Below, in pieces: positions 21,901 to 29,400 of a stretch of 40,409 nt of DNA; position 1 is the stretch's first letter, and the number at the start of each line of letters is the position of its first letter. The notes beneath the pieces are model-generated. The model was not told where the DNA came from and did not search any database. It was given only the letters and a program-made list of their open reading frames with translations. The position numbers and the translations under genes were made by a program. The stretch comes from Bacteroidales bacterium (lineage in GTDB: Bacteria; Bacteroidota; Bacteroidia; Bacteroidales; P3): the NCBI GenBank assembly GCA_016281475.1, contig JAEEIS010000023.1, positions 1 to 40,409 on the forward strand, written 5' to 3'.

Positions 21901-21964
21901 GGTCTACTACTACGGCCTCGAGTTCGATGGTAAGCGACGTATGCACAAGATGATTATCCACTAG
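9995..21964 (+). CDS. Giant secreted multidomain surface protein with T9SS type A sorting domain
   Basis: A 3989-residue protein. Residues 1-21 are a signal peptide (KKR, hydrophobic core, SHA|Q). An N-terminal jelly-roll-like domain ends near AWYIDDIRI (about 205-213). Two beta-helix blocks (about 646-1092 and 2024-2472) are rich in ITNCTF / NNMVSV-type rungs and each ends in a GAYE motif, as in choice-of-anchor right-handed helix proteins. Around them are about a dozen CARDB-like beta-sandwiches (from about 530, 1096, 1528, 1915, 2479, 2603, 2833, 3146, 3454, 3566, 3678, 3788), Ig-like modules, a lamin-tail-like stretch (about 1298-1480), a GEVED-like domain (about 3029-3135, AIDYNRDGQYDF) and a MAM-like domain (about 3260-3450). 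The last 80 residues are a type A sorting domain (EQNYPNPYDGSTRIEFALP, then VTDVVGRLV, then LPSGVYYY). Family knowledge predicts export by T9SS, cleavage of the tail and attachment to the cell surface. Adhesion is an inference; no enzyme site was found. Confidence 0.93.
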   Translation: MKKRFLLFGLIFALTTVMSHAQIYEVYTQDFETGTPATYTGSSSTDVTTQTTIVSGGSRALKMLHRQGTETIVTLDTIDLSFIRFNYYVLEFMHINWIDPSNNNCASALDCSIIEAKCEGEATWTQLNSTHYRTENGSTDFPSTSSFSIHSYPEWDRAPGLNNTLWIKERFDLDQLFYTPLQENKKLILRFRVKERLTATAQDAWYIDDIRIRASTQPIRTPKITMRSYPDMLNYPSSRGAKMIADVTTTVSQGINGDSVYIEYRVGNSTEVHRSYMHRQGTGNRFVGRIPMYGYDTLIHYHVIAQDSTVNHNTVYFPDNMNQWLTYRCVRGKTHSATPPGTQTTTHVFPFPSLADNRSEWIYDSVTMADMGYGPGNIKTFRFLRAYMSPNDVTRPHLQIRMMNSPNSLIRDGISTYYTSSDMQIVYDSAFTFEQAAALSYKTVNLQDTFFYAGSDIVIQILYDGTGPHNPSWEQLKHIPTPTNKQSLYSTDAEASLGWDAFGANLVDFAGGNPATTRPFMVFFETQNVPLIYDCGISGMSYPSYDTPCHIGTDSVVVWLKNYGVSPMNAVRIWYRIDNGNLVHYDWTGTLNGGDSVRVHVCDSQMFTVGYHTIRAWVDDTITIDTLHMRDHEPYNDTMFTPFASCDGPYSGVRTIGNAPNDNFRTLEDCLYVLSRCGIDAPLTVKMPAGVYDVTKFPYIPGTSATNYVQFEPAIATGTVTFRRARRGENVREPMLVDLTEAHGIRFNNITFSNGRYTDNRCDVLAQLGDNSAYCQFINCTFADSNTINSSAQSLINTGNADSVTITNCTFYGGTIGVDVTGAAPDVRSSGNVVSFNNFTNQVNSAIRLVNQDAAVVDSNFANDVLTNASYIILGQYCYNGTRITRNRVYSTKGTCCIGVSDMHGNESNYCIVANNMLVSVDDGTSNMLTTPLNIIKGSYIKTVFNSVRMNAPTRVNVAGATFGGDVISNSYFQNNVIATFDTSNYAFSFIPGDNAATLHVDHNCYYSISGVLNKLSGSNYNNLNGWRNAVPGDVGSVSGNPNYTNGSVCRVDLRSFNALLRNVGVPVPEVTIDLFGSTRSATAPSLGAYEVTALSVDFRPEEFVTPMEDYCGAPASIPVEVAIRNTGNGTYTASSASPMTVYYSIDNGPVQSFVVNRDCGPNDTIHFLSTRTMALPSGAGNTDRTYNIKWWVKCNLDPDDLNDTSTWTVLSRYAAPAPTVINQNVAYNNVATITPTAGVNTWPVSYYTSGNGRQQRSGISWYHSLEDTAAFFYGPTLTTTPLYDDTTFYISQKRNLPLVKITEVQVSRTAPGVTYPLPSWMHAQTTFAVELTNCGDYPAQIEGDSIIVVQSNAAAKIWVLPNVTIQPGENLILQFRTSTVASDSTHTIYAPSTATVTPPYTANFGVIYRDGHGVADAVAFNNVITTSSTQPINWSNQQIPAAVWQGSAIDLARNGNTANTPTAGARRIAWPTNAATASPTASASLWQVATDSLRMHIGETESNLIRYFDNGCEGFRSAVNIHVTGVPNTDLFVDEPVVDTGCNLTTAEPVSVLVHNYGANPVPTVVVKYSLDGGTTIVCADTIASGIGTRSEVYHTFSTPINMQTSHDTVFHIKAWVDAVTGDNAHANDTNEGYYTAKYTPSVPQVDTVQTVNYGERLTITASGLPSTDRTIWYDKNMNNLGVTNGTYITDYIYRRDTMFVRSVALMDLANTHIGTLASVKNNSYPSPYNPKTRYVKEQYLVTAQQLQDAGHAAGDISSLSFYLESLGANVSTFTYSYYTIKMGTTTQSVFANGTFLSGLTQVYNKTNYTLTSNDLGWVRHNLDAPFAWDGTSNIVIEITRALSTAGINNGANTRYTAQANTVISKQHATTDQASQTSGTKGNDRPDILFGFLEPVGCESATSPIYINVTNIPDNDASLSWPEALDTTVIASCDTTSLDVVLENRGNNDITSYTLRYKIDNQNWQQITGNANNLPLGYNRTVPLLSTHFTPGRHTVIAVVNITGDTVPTNDTIRRTFNVRFCAGTYSIGSCGSDYPSITTALDTLHNSGVAGPVVFELCEQTFNEQLNIEHVDGTDVNNTVTFKTVSGATDLAKITHTPTNTSNHVMSINGADYITFDSIYFYANYTSGSGNNIFANVAKVEQSNFINFRNCVLRSKMTTASSTNANLLLLGDNNHYITVNHCVLDSGYYSVRSIGNNQSDNISVTNSDILNFWFQGVYLRNTDTVTVTGDSIASGVTVAGKPLTGIYIAGAKHASIQRNYIHLIDSRTGGKRGIVLNNCRGTNIDRVTVYNNMVSVYGTGVASLSSSGIWVDSLSKHVSVYYNTCNLYAGANQAATRTFSCQNSSYIHALNNIFKNESKGFAYYIAIDTCMSSSNYNVYWTNADTHATTGVIKFAWWGVNCNNLDSLRLLNHADNNSYQTYPYFVDSIYNLSTTLAQFADRAQYNPDVITDIKGCIRPQIPKPTIGAYEFNCIRETHDVAVAEITEPYVPSVTTGNNPIVLNIETDSIMVRAKFFNNGTAVEQNLTWYAYMGDTYPVVQSATRTINRLAAQAFYEDSVLLESPLGIVDTQNIVVVINMAPGIVDQRPEDNIDTAQVFIYPAYDLQVVSVAVDSTCDPAHCRMYSVPLRYTLKNAGKKDFPGDFSFTLGYDYYCHQPSTQSFPNFPGSSSLDVQTFGGLALPVGTPREVTLSAAYEPNLYPTGTLLDITARLRGFVTAQYDIKQHNDTTNYINITSNHTPEAPVAHDTMVDYGTYGNLWATQGETRAIRWTRDTTDGSFFYNGNNNYNRSTHWSNTPQYFHDSLYYLYCLSSRNCTSYYSQINVGINMPLTYDVSISEVRSPRGSGRVYLEKDTVTLRVVNYGAQPISNIPIAFKFMDANGRITYLEVHDTVRATIPGRVGDNVHYYDHTFGGCLDDTAMLMINLPLANRSYTLNAWVYHPDDQQRGNDTLRFLHTFKALAETTYDTINKYTPTSVEGFDITHVSFNELDNRMPDLIGYDNLWLGSYNPTNAEIPTLFVRRGTQDTLTIEVANNLDELDSTTAASLCVAIDYNRDGQYDFMSEENLTRRPLAGNAVKVHSRQPFKMPLTIPESAHYGYMRMLVWVHGDSTIYTNGLHTATVHDNGQLQQYMLYVQEDCMLDTVDAALTRVVTPRNHIVSDADYQVTIMLANKGSETLTQAKINYRFVNVNQPEPFLHDSIQWAGNLEPGMSVPVILNTVRFPEGTTNLYCSVEAEGDTFHISNNNLQYQYHRYFVLEPRYIDSFDQAIDRWYAPVGYNAFTRNYFERGMPAKSTISSAYSQPNAYITSATESIVSGKHGNRSVLYSPIINIQQIHPDTITFLLSMSVAQGALLRMEYIDYQGIWRLVEDPSIRWGGTEPSGSWYDEEAGWNGTNNQNGAYRFLSFPTSLISTDFPQHVQFRFVFTTPVATSPAANFGDGVAIDNLVIGRKRRNVDVGVREILYPTAPQFGQTIYPRVRIHNYGLDSIHNFMVCYRPYGTYLAHEAICPTWIPAGGDIEYEFPTPFTVTSNFPDTFEICAFTKVQSDYYRDNDTTCSIYGLSPLANDLYLYAITSPLASAVAGDSINITVRLRNFGQNEIDECVVRYLYNDNDTVTERIVFSDYLGRNLRSTEFFNYTFQHRERATMGTMRLTTWCEYQYDVYPYNDTISKEIAGISAITDMQATAGMIDNRQTTDNHICIVLDNVGARAANDFLVGYVYDRDPSTRFEEIFHRDRPLPAGGHTVHRFSRQVPNRSYEWSYIMVYCSVPGDTNQHNDTSEVIQPYLTDLQYVKIQVEENMSDSCRLRAVIRNNGNVSYLQWVRAYFAINGAPETYHKFEEGQYLIAPGEERHMLFPQRIPKSSIRQYIGSGRLMMPNADSDPTNDQTTIIEVVNYFEDVPRVDEPEFVLEQNYPNPYDGSTRIEFALPYSGSTRFFVTDVVGRLVHEETAFYSEGRHTLTFNKGSLPSGVYYYGLEFDGKRRMHKMIIH

Positions 21965-23277
21965 TGCTACAAGCGTTCATAGCACACATCCGGCAGCAGC
22001 ACCTCTTCCTCACAGGGCAGCAGGTGCTGCTTGCTGTTAGTGGTGGTATCGATTCAGTGGTGCTCACCCACCTTATGCACTCCGCTGGATACTCCTTTGC
22101 TATAGCCCACTGCAACTTCCACCTCCGTCCCTCCGACTGCGACCGCGACGAAGCCTTCGTCCGCCAACTAGCCTCAACCTATGCTGTGCCCATTCATGTG
22201 GCCCAGTTCGACACCCGAACCCACGCCGCCCAACATCACCAGAGCATCGAACAGGCTGCACGGGAACTGCGCTACGACTACTTCGAACAGCTACGCCAAA
22301 CCCATGGCTATGCCGCCATCCTCACCGCCCACCACCGCGACGATTCCACCGAGACCTTTTTCCTCAACCTCCTCCGGGGAACTGGGCTTGCAGGTCTTCA
22401 CGGCATCCTACCCATCCAAGGACACATCGTCCGCCCCCTGCTTCCTTTTGGGCGTAGCGACATCGAAGCCTATGCCGTCCAACACCACCTCACTCATGTC
22501 GAAGACTCCACCAACGCCTCCCTCGACTACCTTCGCAACCAAGTGCGCCACCAACTCATGCCACTTATGCGACAACTCCAGCCCGCTGCCGACCACACCA
22601 TCCATCAGACCATCCTGCATCTCCAGTCCACAGAACAGCTCTATCAAACCCTGCTTGAGCCTCTGAAGCAACAACTCTCCCACCCCCAGCCTGACGGCAC
22701 CACACGCATCGACCTCTGCGGCACCTTCACCGTCCCACCAAGTGACGAACCATCGTCTCTGTTACGACAGCAGCTCTATTTCGAACTACTCAAACCCTAC
22801 GGCTTCAATGCCGCCACCATTGCCAATATTCTTACCGCCACCCAACCAGGCAAAACATACCATACCACTACTCACACCGCCTACCTCGACCGTCAGCAAC
22901 TAATCGTCTGCCCTATTGCCGCCACCTCAGCCACCACCATGCCTGCCATCACCATCCAAACAATCTCACCCCAAGGCTTCGACCCTCGCCAACTGCCATC
23001 CCACCGTGCCGCCTTCGATGCCGACTCCGTCTCTCTACCCCTGCGCCTACGCCACTGGCAGACTGGCGACCGTTTCCAACCCCTTGGCATGGCACATGGC
23101 TCCCAACTCATCAGCGATTATTTCTCTGACCACAAATACAGTCAACTAGACAAAATGGCACAACTACTCCTTGTCGATGCCACCGACAGCATACTCTGGA
23201 TTGTCGGCCATCGCACCAGTCACCCCCATCGCATCACACCCCACACCCGTCTCGTTCTCACTGTCGAAATATCTTGA
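21964..23277 (+). CDS. tilS: tRNA(Ile)-lysidine synthase
   Basis: A 437-residue protein that converts C34 of the CAU-anticodon tRNA-Ile to lysidine, so that it reads AUA. The PP-loop SGGIDS (26-31) marks the ATP site. It is followed by AHCNFHLRPSDCDRD, the RELRYDYF helix, AHHRDDSTETF and the GLAGLHGI loop, all typical of TilS. The C-terminal TilS_C-type domain contains WQTGDRFQPLGM and the ending SDYFSDHKYSQLDK. The start is GTG at 21964-21966, whose G is the last base of the TAG stop of the giant gene (TAGTG). No ATG start would keep the SGGIDS region, so the GTG is well supported. No independent promoter is visible, so an essential modification enzyme appears to depend on a 12-kb upstream gene or on a promoter inside it. 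Confidence 0.95.
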   Translation: MLQAFIAHIRQQHLFLTGQQVLLAVSGGIDSVVLTHLMHSAGYSFAIAHCNFHLRPSDCDRDEAFVRQLASTYAVPIHVAQFDTRTHAAQHHQSIEQAARELRYDYFEQLRQTHGYAAILTAHHRDDSTETFFLNLLRGTGLAGLHGILPIQGHIVRPLLPFGRSDIEAYAVQHHLTHVEDSTNASLDYLRNQVRHQLMPLMRQLQPAADHTIHQTILHLQSTEQLYQTLLEPLKQQLSHPQPDGTTRIDLCGTFTVPPSDEPSSLLRQQLYFELLKPYGFNAATIANILTATQPGKTYHTTTHTAYLDRQQLIVCPIAATSATTMPAITIQTISPQGFDPRQLPSHRAAFDADSVSLPLRLRHWQTGDRFQPLGMAHGSQLISDYFSDHKYSQLDKMAQLLLVDATDSILWIVGHRTSHPHRITPHTRLVLTVEIS

Positions 23278-23290
23278 AACCCCACCAAAT

Positions 23291-26200
23291 ATGGACAACA
23301 GCCGTTTTATTATATGCCGTGCGGCAGCCGGATCAGGCAAGACCTACACCCTGGTACGCCAATACCTACAACTCGCGTTCTCTGCATCCGAAAGTCAGTT
23401 GTCGCAACGTTTCTCACACATTCTCGCCATCACATTCACCAACAAGGCCGCCAACGAGATGAAGGAACGCATCTTGCACGAGTTGGACAACATTGCCGCC
23501 CTAGGCACCGAAAGTCCCATGGGTGACGACATTGCACAACGGCTAGACCTATCGGACTCCACTATACGCCATTATGCCGCCACCGTCCGCCAAGCCATTT
23601 TGCACAACTATTCCGACCTAGCCGTCTGCACTATCGACAGTTTCATGCATCGCATCGTCCGCACGTTTGCCCACGACCTCAACCTACCCCTCAACTTCGA
23701 TGTCTACATCGACAAAGACAACCTCATACAGAATGCCGTAGACGAATTGATGGCACTCGCTGGCACCGAAGGTCAGGAGGAATTAACCGAGATGCTGTGC
23801 GAATTTGCCGAAAGCCGGATGAACGAGGGAAAGAGCTACATGATAGAGCACCAGCTTGCCGAACTATCGGAAGAGCTGTTCAAAGAACAGTCCGGAGTCT
23901 TTCTCGAATCCCTAAAACACATCGATACCGCACAATTTCGCGACATACAGCACCAGATGGTCGCAGCCAACCGACTCTACGAACGTCAGTTGCGCGACAT
24001 AGGCAACGAAGCCTTGTCCGTCATTGCCGATGCAGGACTGGCTATTGACGACTTCTTCCACGGCAATACAGGCGCGGGTGCATTCTTCCGCAAAATGACA
24101 GAAGGCGTACCCAACACACCCAACAGCTACGTGCTGGCCTATCTCGAAGGAGACAAACTAGGCAGCAGCAAATGCAGCCCCGCCACACGCAACGCCCTCA
24201 GTGCCACAAAGCCACGGCTACAAGAATTGTACCAACGCTACCTTCAACTGCACAACAGCGAGGGTCGTCTATACAATACGCGCCGACTTCTGTTGCGCAA
24301 CATCTATTCCCTTGCCCTGCTTAACAAATTGGGCGAATTGGTCGAAGGCTACTCCCGCGACAACGAAATCGTCCACATCGCCGAGTTCAACAAACGCATC
24401 GCCGACGTGGTGCGCGACGAGCCTGCCCCCTTCATCTACGAGCGGTTGGGCAACCGCTACTGGAACTACCTCATCGACGAATTCCAAGACACCTCACGTA
24501 TGCAGTGGCTCAATCTGGTACCACTGGTGGAAAATGGCGTTGCCTCCAACCACACTTCGCTAGTCGTAGGCGATGGCAAGCAGGCTATCTACCGTTTCCG
24601 TCAAGGCGACGTGGAACAGTTCGTCTCTCTGCCTCATGTCGATAGTCCCCTACACGGACACATCTTCGAGCATCCCAACGTAAGCAACATCACTCATCTC
24701 GACAGGAATTTCCGCACAGGGCGCACCATTGTGGAGTTCAACAACGCCTTCTTCGAATGGGTCATCCGCAACCGATTCCCCGACAATGCCGAATTAAAAG
24801 ACATCTACCTAGGCAGTGGCGAACGTCCCGATCTGGTGCAAACCCCTGTCAAAGAAGGCGGCTATGTCCAACTTGGGTTTTGGGAACTTGGCGAAGGACA
24901 TGATTCGCTGTGGCAGGAAATACTCAACGACATACATCGGCAAGTGGACGAGCTTGGGTACAGCTATCGTGACATCACCCTGCTGGCACGAGACAAAGTC
25001 ACCCTGGCCGAAATTTCCGCCTTCCTTACCGAACATCGTGTACCTGTTGTGTCGAACGAGTCCTTCCTGCTGACGCAGAGCCAAGTGGTCATGATGCTAC
25101 GCAGTCTGATGCAATACCTCATCGACGGCACCGACCGCGTCGCTGCCGCACGAGTATTAATTTACCTGCGCAACCTAGGCATCGTACAGCGCGATTTCTC
25201 GGCCGACTTCCTAGCCTCTATAACAGTTCCCATACCCAGTCTCGACGCACTCCTACAGGCTGAAGGACTACCTCTGCGTTGCGACCGACTCCGTAGGCTA
25301 GGACTCTACGACTGCTGTGAGGAGGCTTTGCGAATGCTACACCTCGGCGGCATCGAAACCGCCTACACTGCCACCTTTCTCAACGTGGTGGCAAAATACT
25401 GCACCAACCACCGCCAAGATCTGACAGAATTTGTGGAGTGGTTCGACGAGCAGCAAGACAAACTCTCCACCAGCACCTCCTCCGACCTCGATGCCGTGCG
25501 TCTGATGACAATACACAAGGCCAAGGGACTCGAGGCTCCCATTATCATCTACCCCATCCTCAATAAACCCAACCGTCAAGACAACATCTGGGTGCACATC
25601 GACGAGACAAAGGGGCTTTCGCTACCCGCCGGTCTGATTCTGCCCAGCAAAGACCAACACACAGTTTTCGACAACGAGAACAGCGACGAACTGCGCAAGT
25701 GCGACATGGACCGCATCAACATCCTCTATGTCGCCCTCACCCGCCCTCGTGAGAAATTACTTGTCTATTGTCAGGCCCCCAAAAAGGATGGCACCACCGA
25801 CTACACCTCTCTTCTACAGGACTATCTCGCCACACGGTCAGACACCCACGAGCTGCGCCCGCAAGTGTATGCACTGAGCAACGACAACGCCAACGTCCGT
25901 ACCTCAACCGACAAGGACTCATCCCACAACATCCAGCTCCTGACTCTAAGCTATCCCGACTGGACGCATCGCATCGCCATCGCCGACCAATCGTCTGCCC
26001 TGTTTGGCGAACTAGACGAAACCGCCATCCGTCGTGGCAACCAATTGCACGACCTATTGGCCCAACTTCTACACCGCGACGAAAGCGATACCGTGCTGTC
26101 CGCATACCTTTTGCATCACCCCATAGAAGAGGATGAAGCAGTCCTGCTGGGCAACACCCTCCACAATATGATGCAGCAAGAAGAAGTATCTCGATTTTTC

Positions 26201-26452
26201 GACCCCGCCTACCGTTGCATGAACGAATGCAGTCTCGTCTGGCAGGGCGAAGTGCTCCGCCCCGACCGCATCGTCTACACTCCTACCGAAACATGGGTTG
26301 TGGATTTCAAAACTGGTGTTCCCCGCCACGAACACCGCACCCAAGTGGCCCGTTATTGTCAGGCCATCGCCGCCATCACTCATTCCGACACCGTCAAAGG
26401 CTATCTCCTCTATATCGGTCCCGACCGCTGCCAAGTGCTGCCCTGCGAATAG
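23291..26452 (+). CDS. UvrD-type helicase with C-terminal PD-(D/E)XK nuclease (AddA/RecB-like)
   Basis: I start the gene at ATG 23291, 13 nt after tilS, giving 1053 residues; an in-frame start at 23171 would lie inside tilS and lacks homology. Superfamily 1A motifs are in order: Walker A AAAGSGKTYTL (11-21), Ia LAITFTNKAANEMKERI, motif II LIDEFQDTS (D396, E397), motif III VVGDGKQAIYRFRQG (about 425), IV LDRNFRTGRTIVEFN, V VRLMTIHKAKGLEAP and VI LYVALTRPREKLL. The end carries a nuclease motif, RPDRIVY then WVVDFKTG (about 990-1010), as in AddA and RecB. Such enzymes process double-strand breaks for recombination and degrade foreign linear DNA. The usual partner nuclease-helicase (AddB type) is not adjacent. 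Confidence 0.92.
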   Translation: MDNSRFIICRAAAGSGKTYTLVRQYLQLAFSASESQLSQRFSHILAITFTNKAANEMKERILHELDNIAALGTESPMGDDIAQRLDLSDSTIRHYAATVRQAILHNYSDLAVCTIDSFMHRIVRTFAHDLNLPLNFDVYIDKDNLIQNAVDELMALAGTEGQEELTEMLCEFAESRMNEGKSYMIEHQLAELSEELFKEQSGVFLESLKHIDTAQFRDIQHQMVAANRLYERQLRDIGNEALSVIADAGLAIDDFFHGNTGAGAFFRKMTEGVPNTPNSYVLAYLEGDKLGSSKCSPATRNALSATKPRLQELYQRYLQLHNSEGRLYNTRRLLLRNIYSLALLNKLGELVEGYSRDNEIVHIAEFNKRIADVVRDEPAPFIYERLGNRYWNYLIDEFQDTSRMQWLNLVPLVENGVASNHTSLVVGDGKQAIYRFRQGDVEQFVSLPHVDSPLHGHIFEHPNVSNITHLDRNFRTGRTIVEFNNAFFEWVIRNRFPDNAELKDIYLGSGERPDLVQTPVKEGGYVQLGFWELGEGHDSLWQEILNDIHRQVDELGYSYRDITLLARDKVTLAEISAFLTEHRVPVVSNESFLLTQSQVVMMLRSLMQYLIDGTDRVAAARVLIYLRNLGIVQRDFSADFLASITVPIPSLDALLQAEGLPLRCDRLRRLGLYDCCEEALRMLHLGGIETAYTATFLNVVAKYCTNHRQDLTEFVEWFDEQQDKLSTSTSSDLDAVRLMTIHKAKGLEAPIIIYPILNKPNRQDNIWVHIDETKGLSLPAGLILPSKDQHTVFDNENSDELRKCDMDRINILYVALTRPREKLLVYCQAPKKDGTTDYTSLLQDYLATRSDTHELRPQVYALSNDNANVRTSTDKDSSHNIQLLTLSYPDWTHRIAIADQSSALFGELDETAIRRGNQLHDLLAQLLHRDESDTVLSAYLLHHPIEEDEAVLLGNTLHNMMQQEEVSRFFDPAYRCMNECSLVWQGEVLRPDRIVYTPTETWVVDFKTGVPRHEHRTQVARYCQAIAAITHSDTVKGYLLYIGPDRCQVLPCE

Positions 26453-26454
26453 CC

Positions 26455-29400
26455 CTACCGCAACAATGTCACAAGGCCTGTCGTCGACAGGCGGTCGTGC
26501 GTAGGAGTGGTATATAGGCAGATATATGCATACGCCTCCTGTCTCAGTGGCATGCCGTTGCAGGTGCCGTCCCACCACTCGTCCATGTCCGTGCTGTGAA
26601 ACACCAAGGCTCCCCGACGGTCATAAATCCACAACTCGTAATCCGTGATGCCGAACCCGATGGGACCAAACCTATTGTTTGTGCCAAGCGAGGGGGTAAA
26701 CACATTGGGGAACATCAGCAGGTGCCGTAAGACGGGAACGACGCGCTCCGCCGTGTCGGTGCAGACATCGTTATATGCCACCACCGCCACCCTCACGCTG
26801 TCCGCATCGTCCCGGGCAGTGTAATACAGCACCGGTCCCTCCTCGTCCTGCTCCTCTCCGTCCACAAGCCAATGCCTGCCTGCCGCATGTCGACTGCGGT
26901 CAAGGGCCGTAATATCCATTTTGTCATATCCCAGCCATTCGGGTGCCACCTCAAGGTCGGCAACAATCTCCATCAACGGCATCAGCTCAACGGTATCAAC
27001 CACCGGGCAGGCTGGCCTATCTTCATACTCACATTGCACATAATAGGTGGTCCTCTGTCTCGGGGCGACACGTACCTCACCTTCGTCTGTCAGATAAGGC
27101 AGCGGGGCGACAGCCGACGAGGCACTCCATCGGTACACCAAGCCGTCCTCACCCACAAACGCCACACTCCCGGGCTCCGCCAGCGAAGGGTCTGCCATGC
27201 GATATGTCCCTTTGAGATAGTAATATGGACTCTCCTGACAAACCCGGGCTATCTCATAAGCACCGACCGGCAGCGGTCGGGTCGTCAACGTCAAATGGTA
27301 CGACGAGTCGCACCCATCAACCGACTTCAGATGGACATCATACACCCCCGCAGCATCGAAACTCATATCGCCCAATGGATACACCTCGCCTTGGCAGACG
27401 GTGTCTTCCAACTCCTGATAGAAAAACTGTTGCTGTGCCAACTGTAACGAATGCCGCCAACAGCCTACATCAACATAATAAAATCCCGGCCAATAGAAAT
27501 TCAGATTGTGGAAAGTGTATACACCACCCGTACAAACCGTATCAAACACCGTATCACTCAAATGGTTGGCTACAACGTTCTGACGTACCGAATCGCGACA
27601 CTGACCATTGGCAAGCATCGCCACCAGCTCCACGTCGAACGTACCAGTCTCAAAGGCATGTATCGGACTGATGGCAGTAGATTCCATACCATCCCCAAAA
27701 CGCCATAGATATTGCTCGCAAGGCTCATTTGTAGGCTGGTCGTGAGCCTCGTCACGGGTAACCACGCTGTGGTTTTCAAACCTGAACGAATATCCGCAAC
27801 TATCTGTCGGCACCACCGTGAATGCAGCCATAGGGTAGCGAGTACCTGCATTCGTGGTTAGCGTAACGCCACAACTGCTGTCGCCCGTGGCAAAAGAAGC
27901 ACGGCACCTATACACCCCTTCCCCCACCACCAACAACGAATCAGCCCGACTGAGCGTGCTGTCTGGCGTATCAGCACGATACCACCTATACTCAAAGCCC
28001 TTGGGGGCATAGAATATGTTGGTATCGGTATTCCCGCAATAGGCCGATTGCAACCGTTTGTATCCGCTCTCCAATGTGAAATAGGTATAGCCAAAGTGTC
28101 CCCCTTGCGCACAATCATAGTTGTCCAACATCACATAGATGGTTCGTCCGTGCAAAGGTGTCAAGTCTACGCCCACTGTCGTCCAATCGCGCCACTTCAC
28201 AAGACCTATACCCGGATGCCACATCGTATCCCCTACCCCAGCCACAAAATTGGCATAATAGCAGCTGTCTATCAACTCACCCGTAGAGTCTAGCACACTC
28301 AATATAAATTGAGGTTGGTTCTCACTAGTGTGACCGGGATCCTCTTCTACAATGGCATAACGGAGCAATATCAAGTCATACTGATTGGTGTCCACTTTGA
28401 GAATATAGGTAATCGACTCCTCCAAGGCATGGGTATTACTATTCCCCAGCCGCACCGACCGACAATGGCCTTTAGGGATTGTGCGCAACTGCGACCCCGT
28501 GTAATAATCCCTCTCATTCATGTCGGTATGGACTGTATGTCGAGAGGTTACACTCTGCGGGCCATGATCAACAACACCTATCCCAGTTGAAGGACTCACA
28601 TAAGTACCTATGCGACAAATCACATTGTCAGAATAAAGGTCGGAGAAATTAATTTGGTTGGCCGCATCCGACGAACAAAGTGTCTTAAAACTGCCACTGA
28701 CGCTGTCGCTCCTACACCCTTGACCACAAACCGCATATACATAATACTCATAATCCGTCGATGGAAGAAGATTGTTGAGTACCACACTCGTATCAACCAC
28801 AACCAACTGTGTCCACTCTTGGCTGGCACCAATCTGACGATAGGCAAACCCATACCTTATCACCCTGAGCGAATGCCTCCAACTCACACATGCCTGCTCG
28901 TCGGCGACACGTGTCACTCTCACTTTACTCGGCATTCCGCAACAAGCTATCGTATCGGGCACAAGCCGATAGTAGCGGTTCTCGCCCGGCCAGTCGAAAA
29001 AGCCCGTCTGCCAATAAACCACATTGTCCGATACTGCGTTGTACATATTGACATACACTTCCGTGCCATATTCGCCCTTTATGCCTATCCAGAATATATT
29101 AAACTGATAGGAATAGCCACGGTCACCATACAGATACAGGATTCCGCCGTCCCGCTCCGAAATCTGCACCTGGATATGACGTACAGACAACCCCTCCACA
29201 TTTATCCCATATTCAATCACACACACTCGATTCCCCGCAGCACCCACCACCTTCCAATGCACCGACTCGGCTCTCAGTCCCGCACCATACGAAGCCAAGA
29301 GAGGGGGCGTGACAGTATTGCCATACCCCTCCCGTGTAGGTTCAAAACCAATTGTACCTACGAAGTCAACAGACAATTGCCGGTAAAACGAGCCACAAAA

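Noticed and set aside
23171..23290. Earlier in-frame start for the AddA-like helicase
   Set aside because: It lies inside tilS and would put 40 unrelated residues before the conserved Walker A region; ATG 23291 fits the family.
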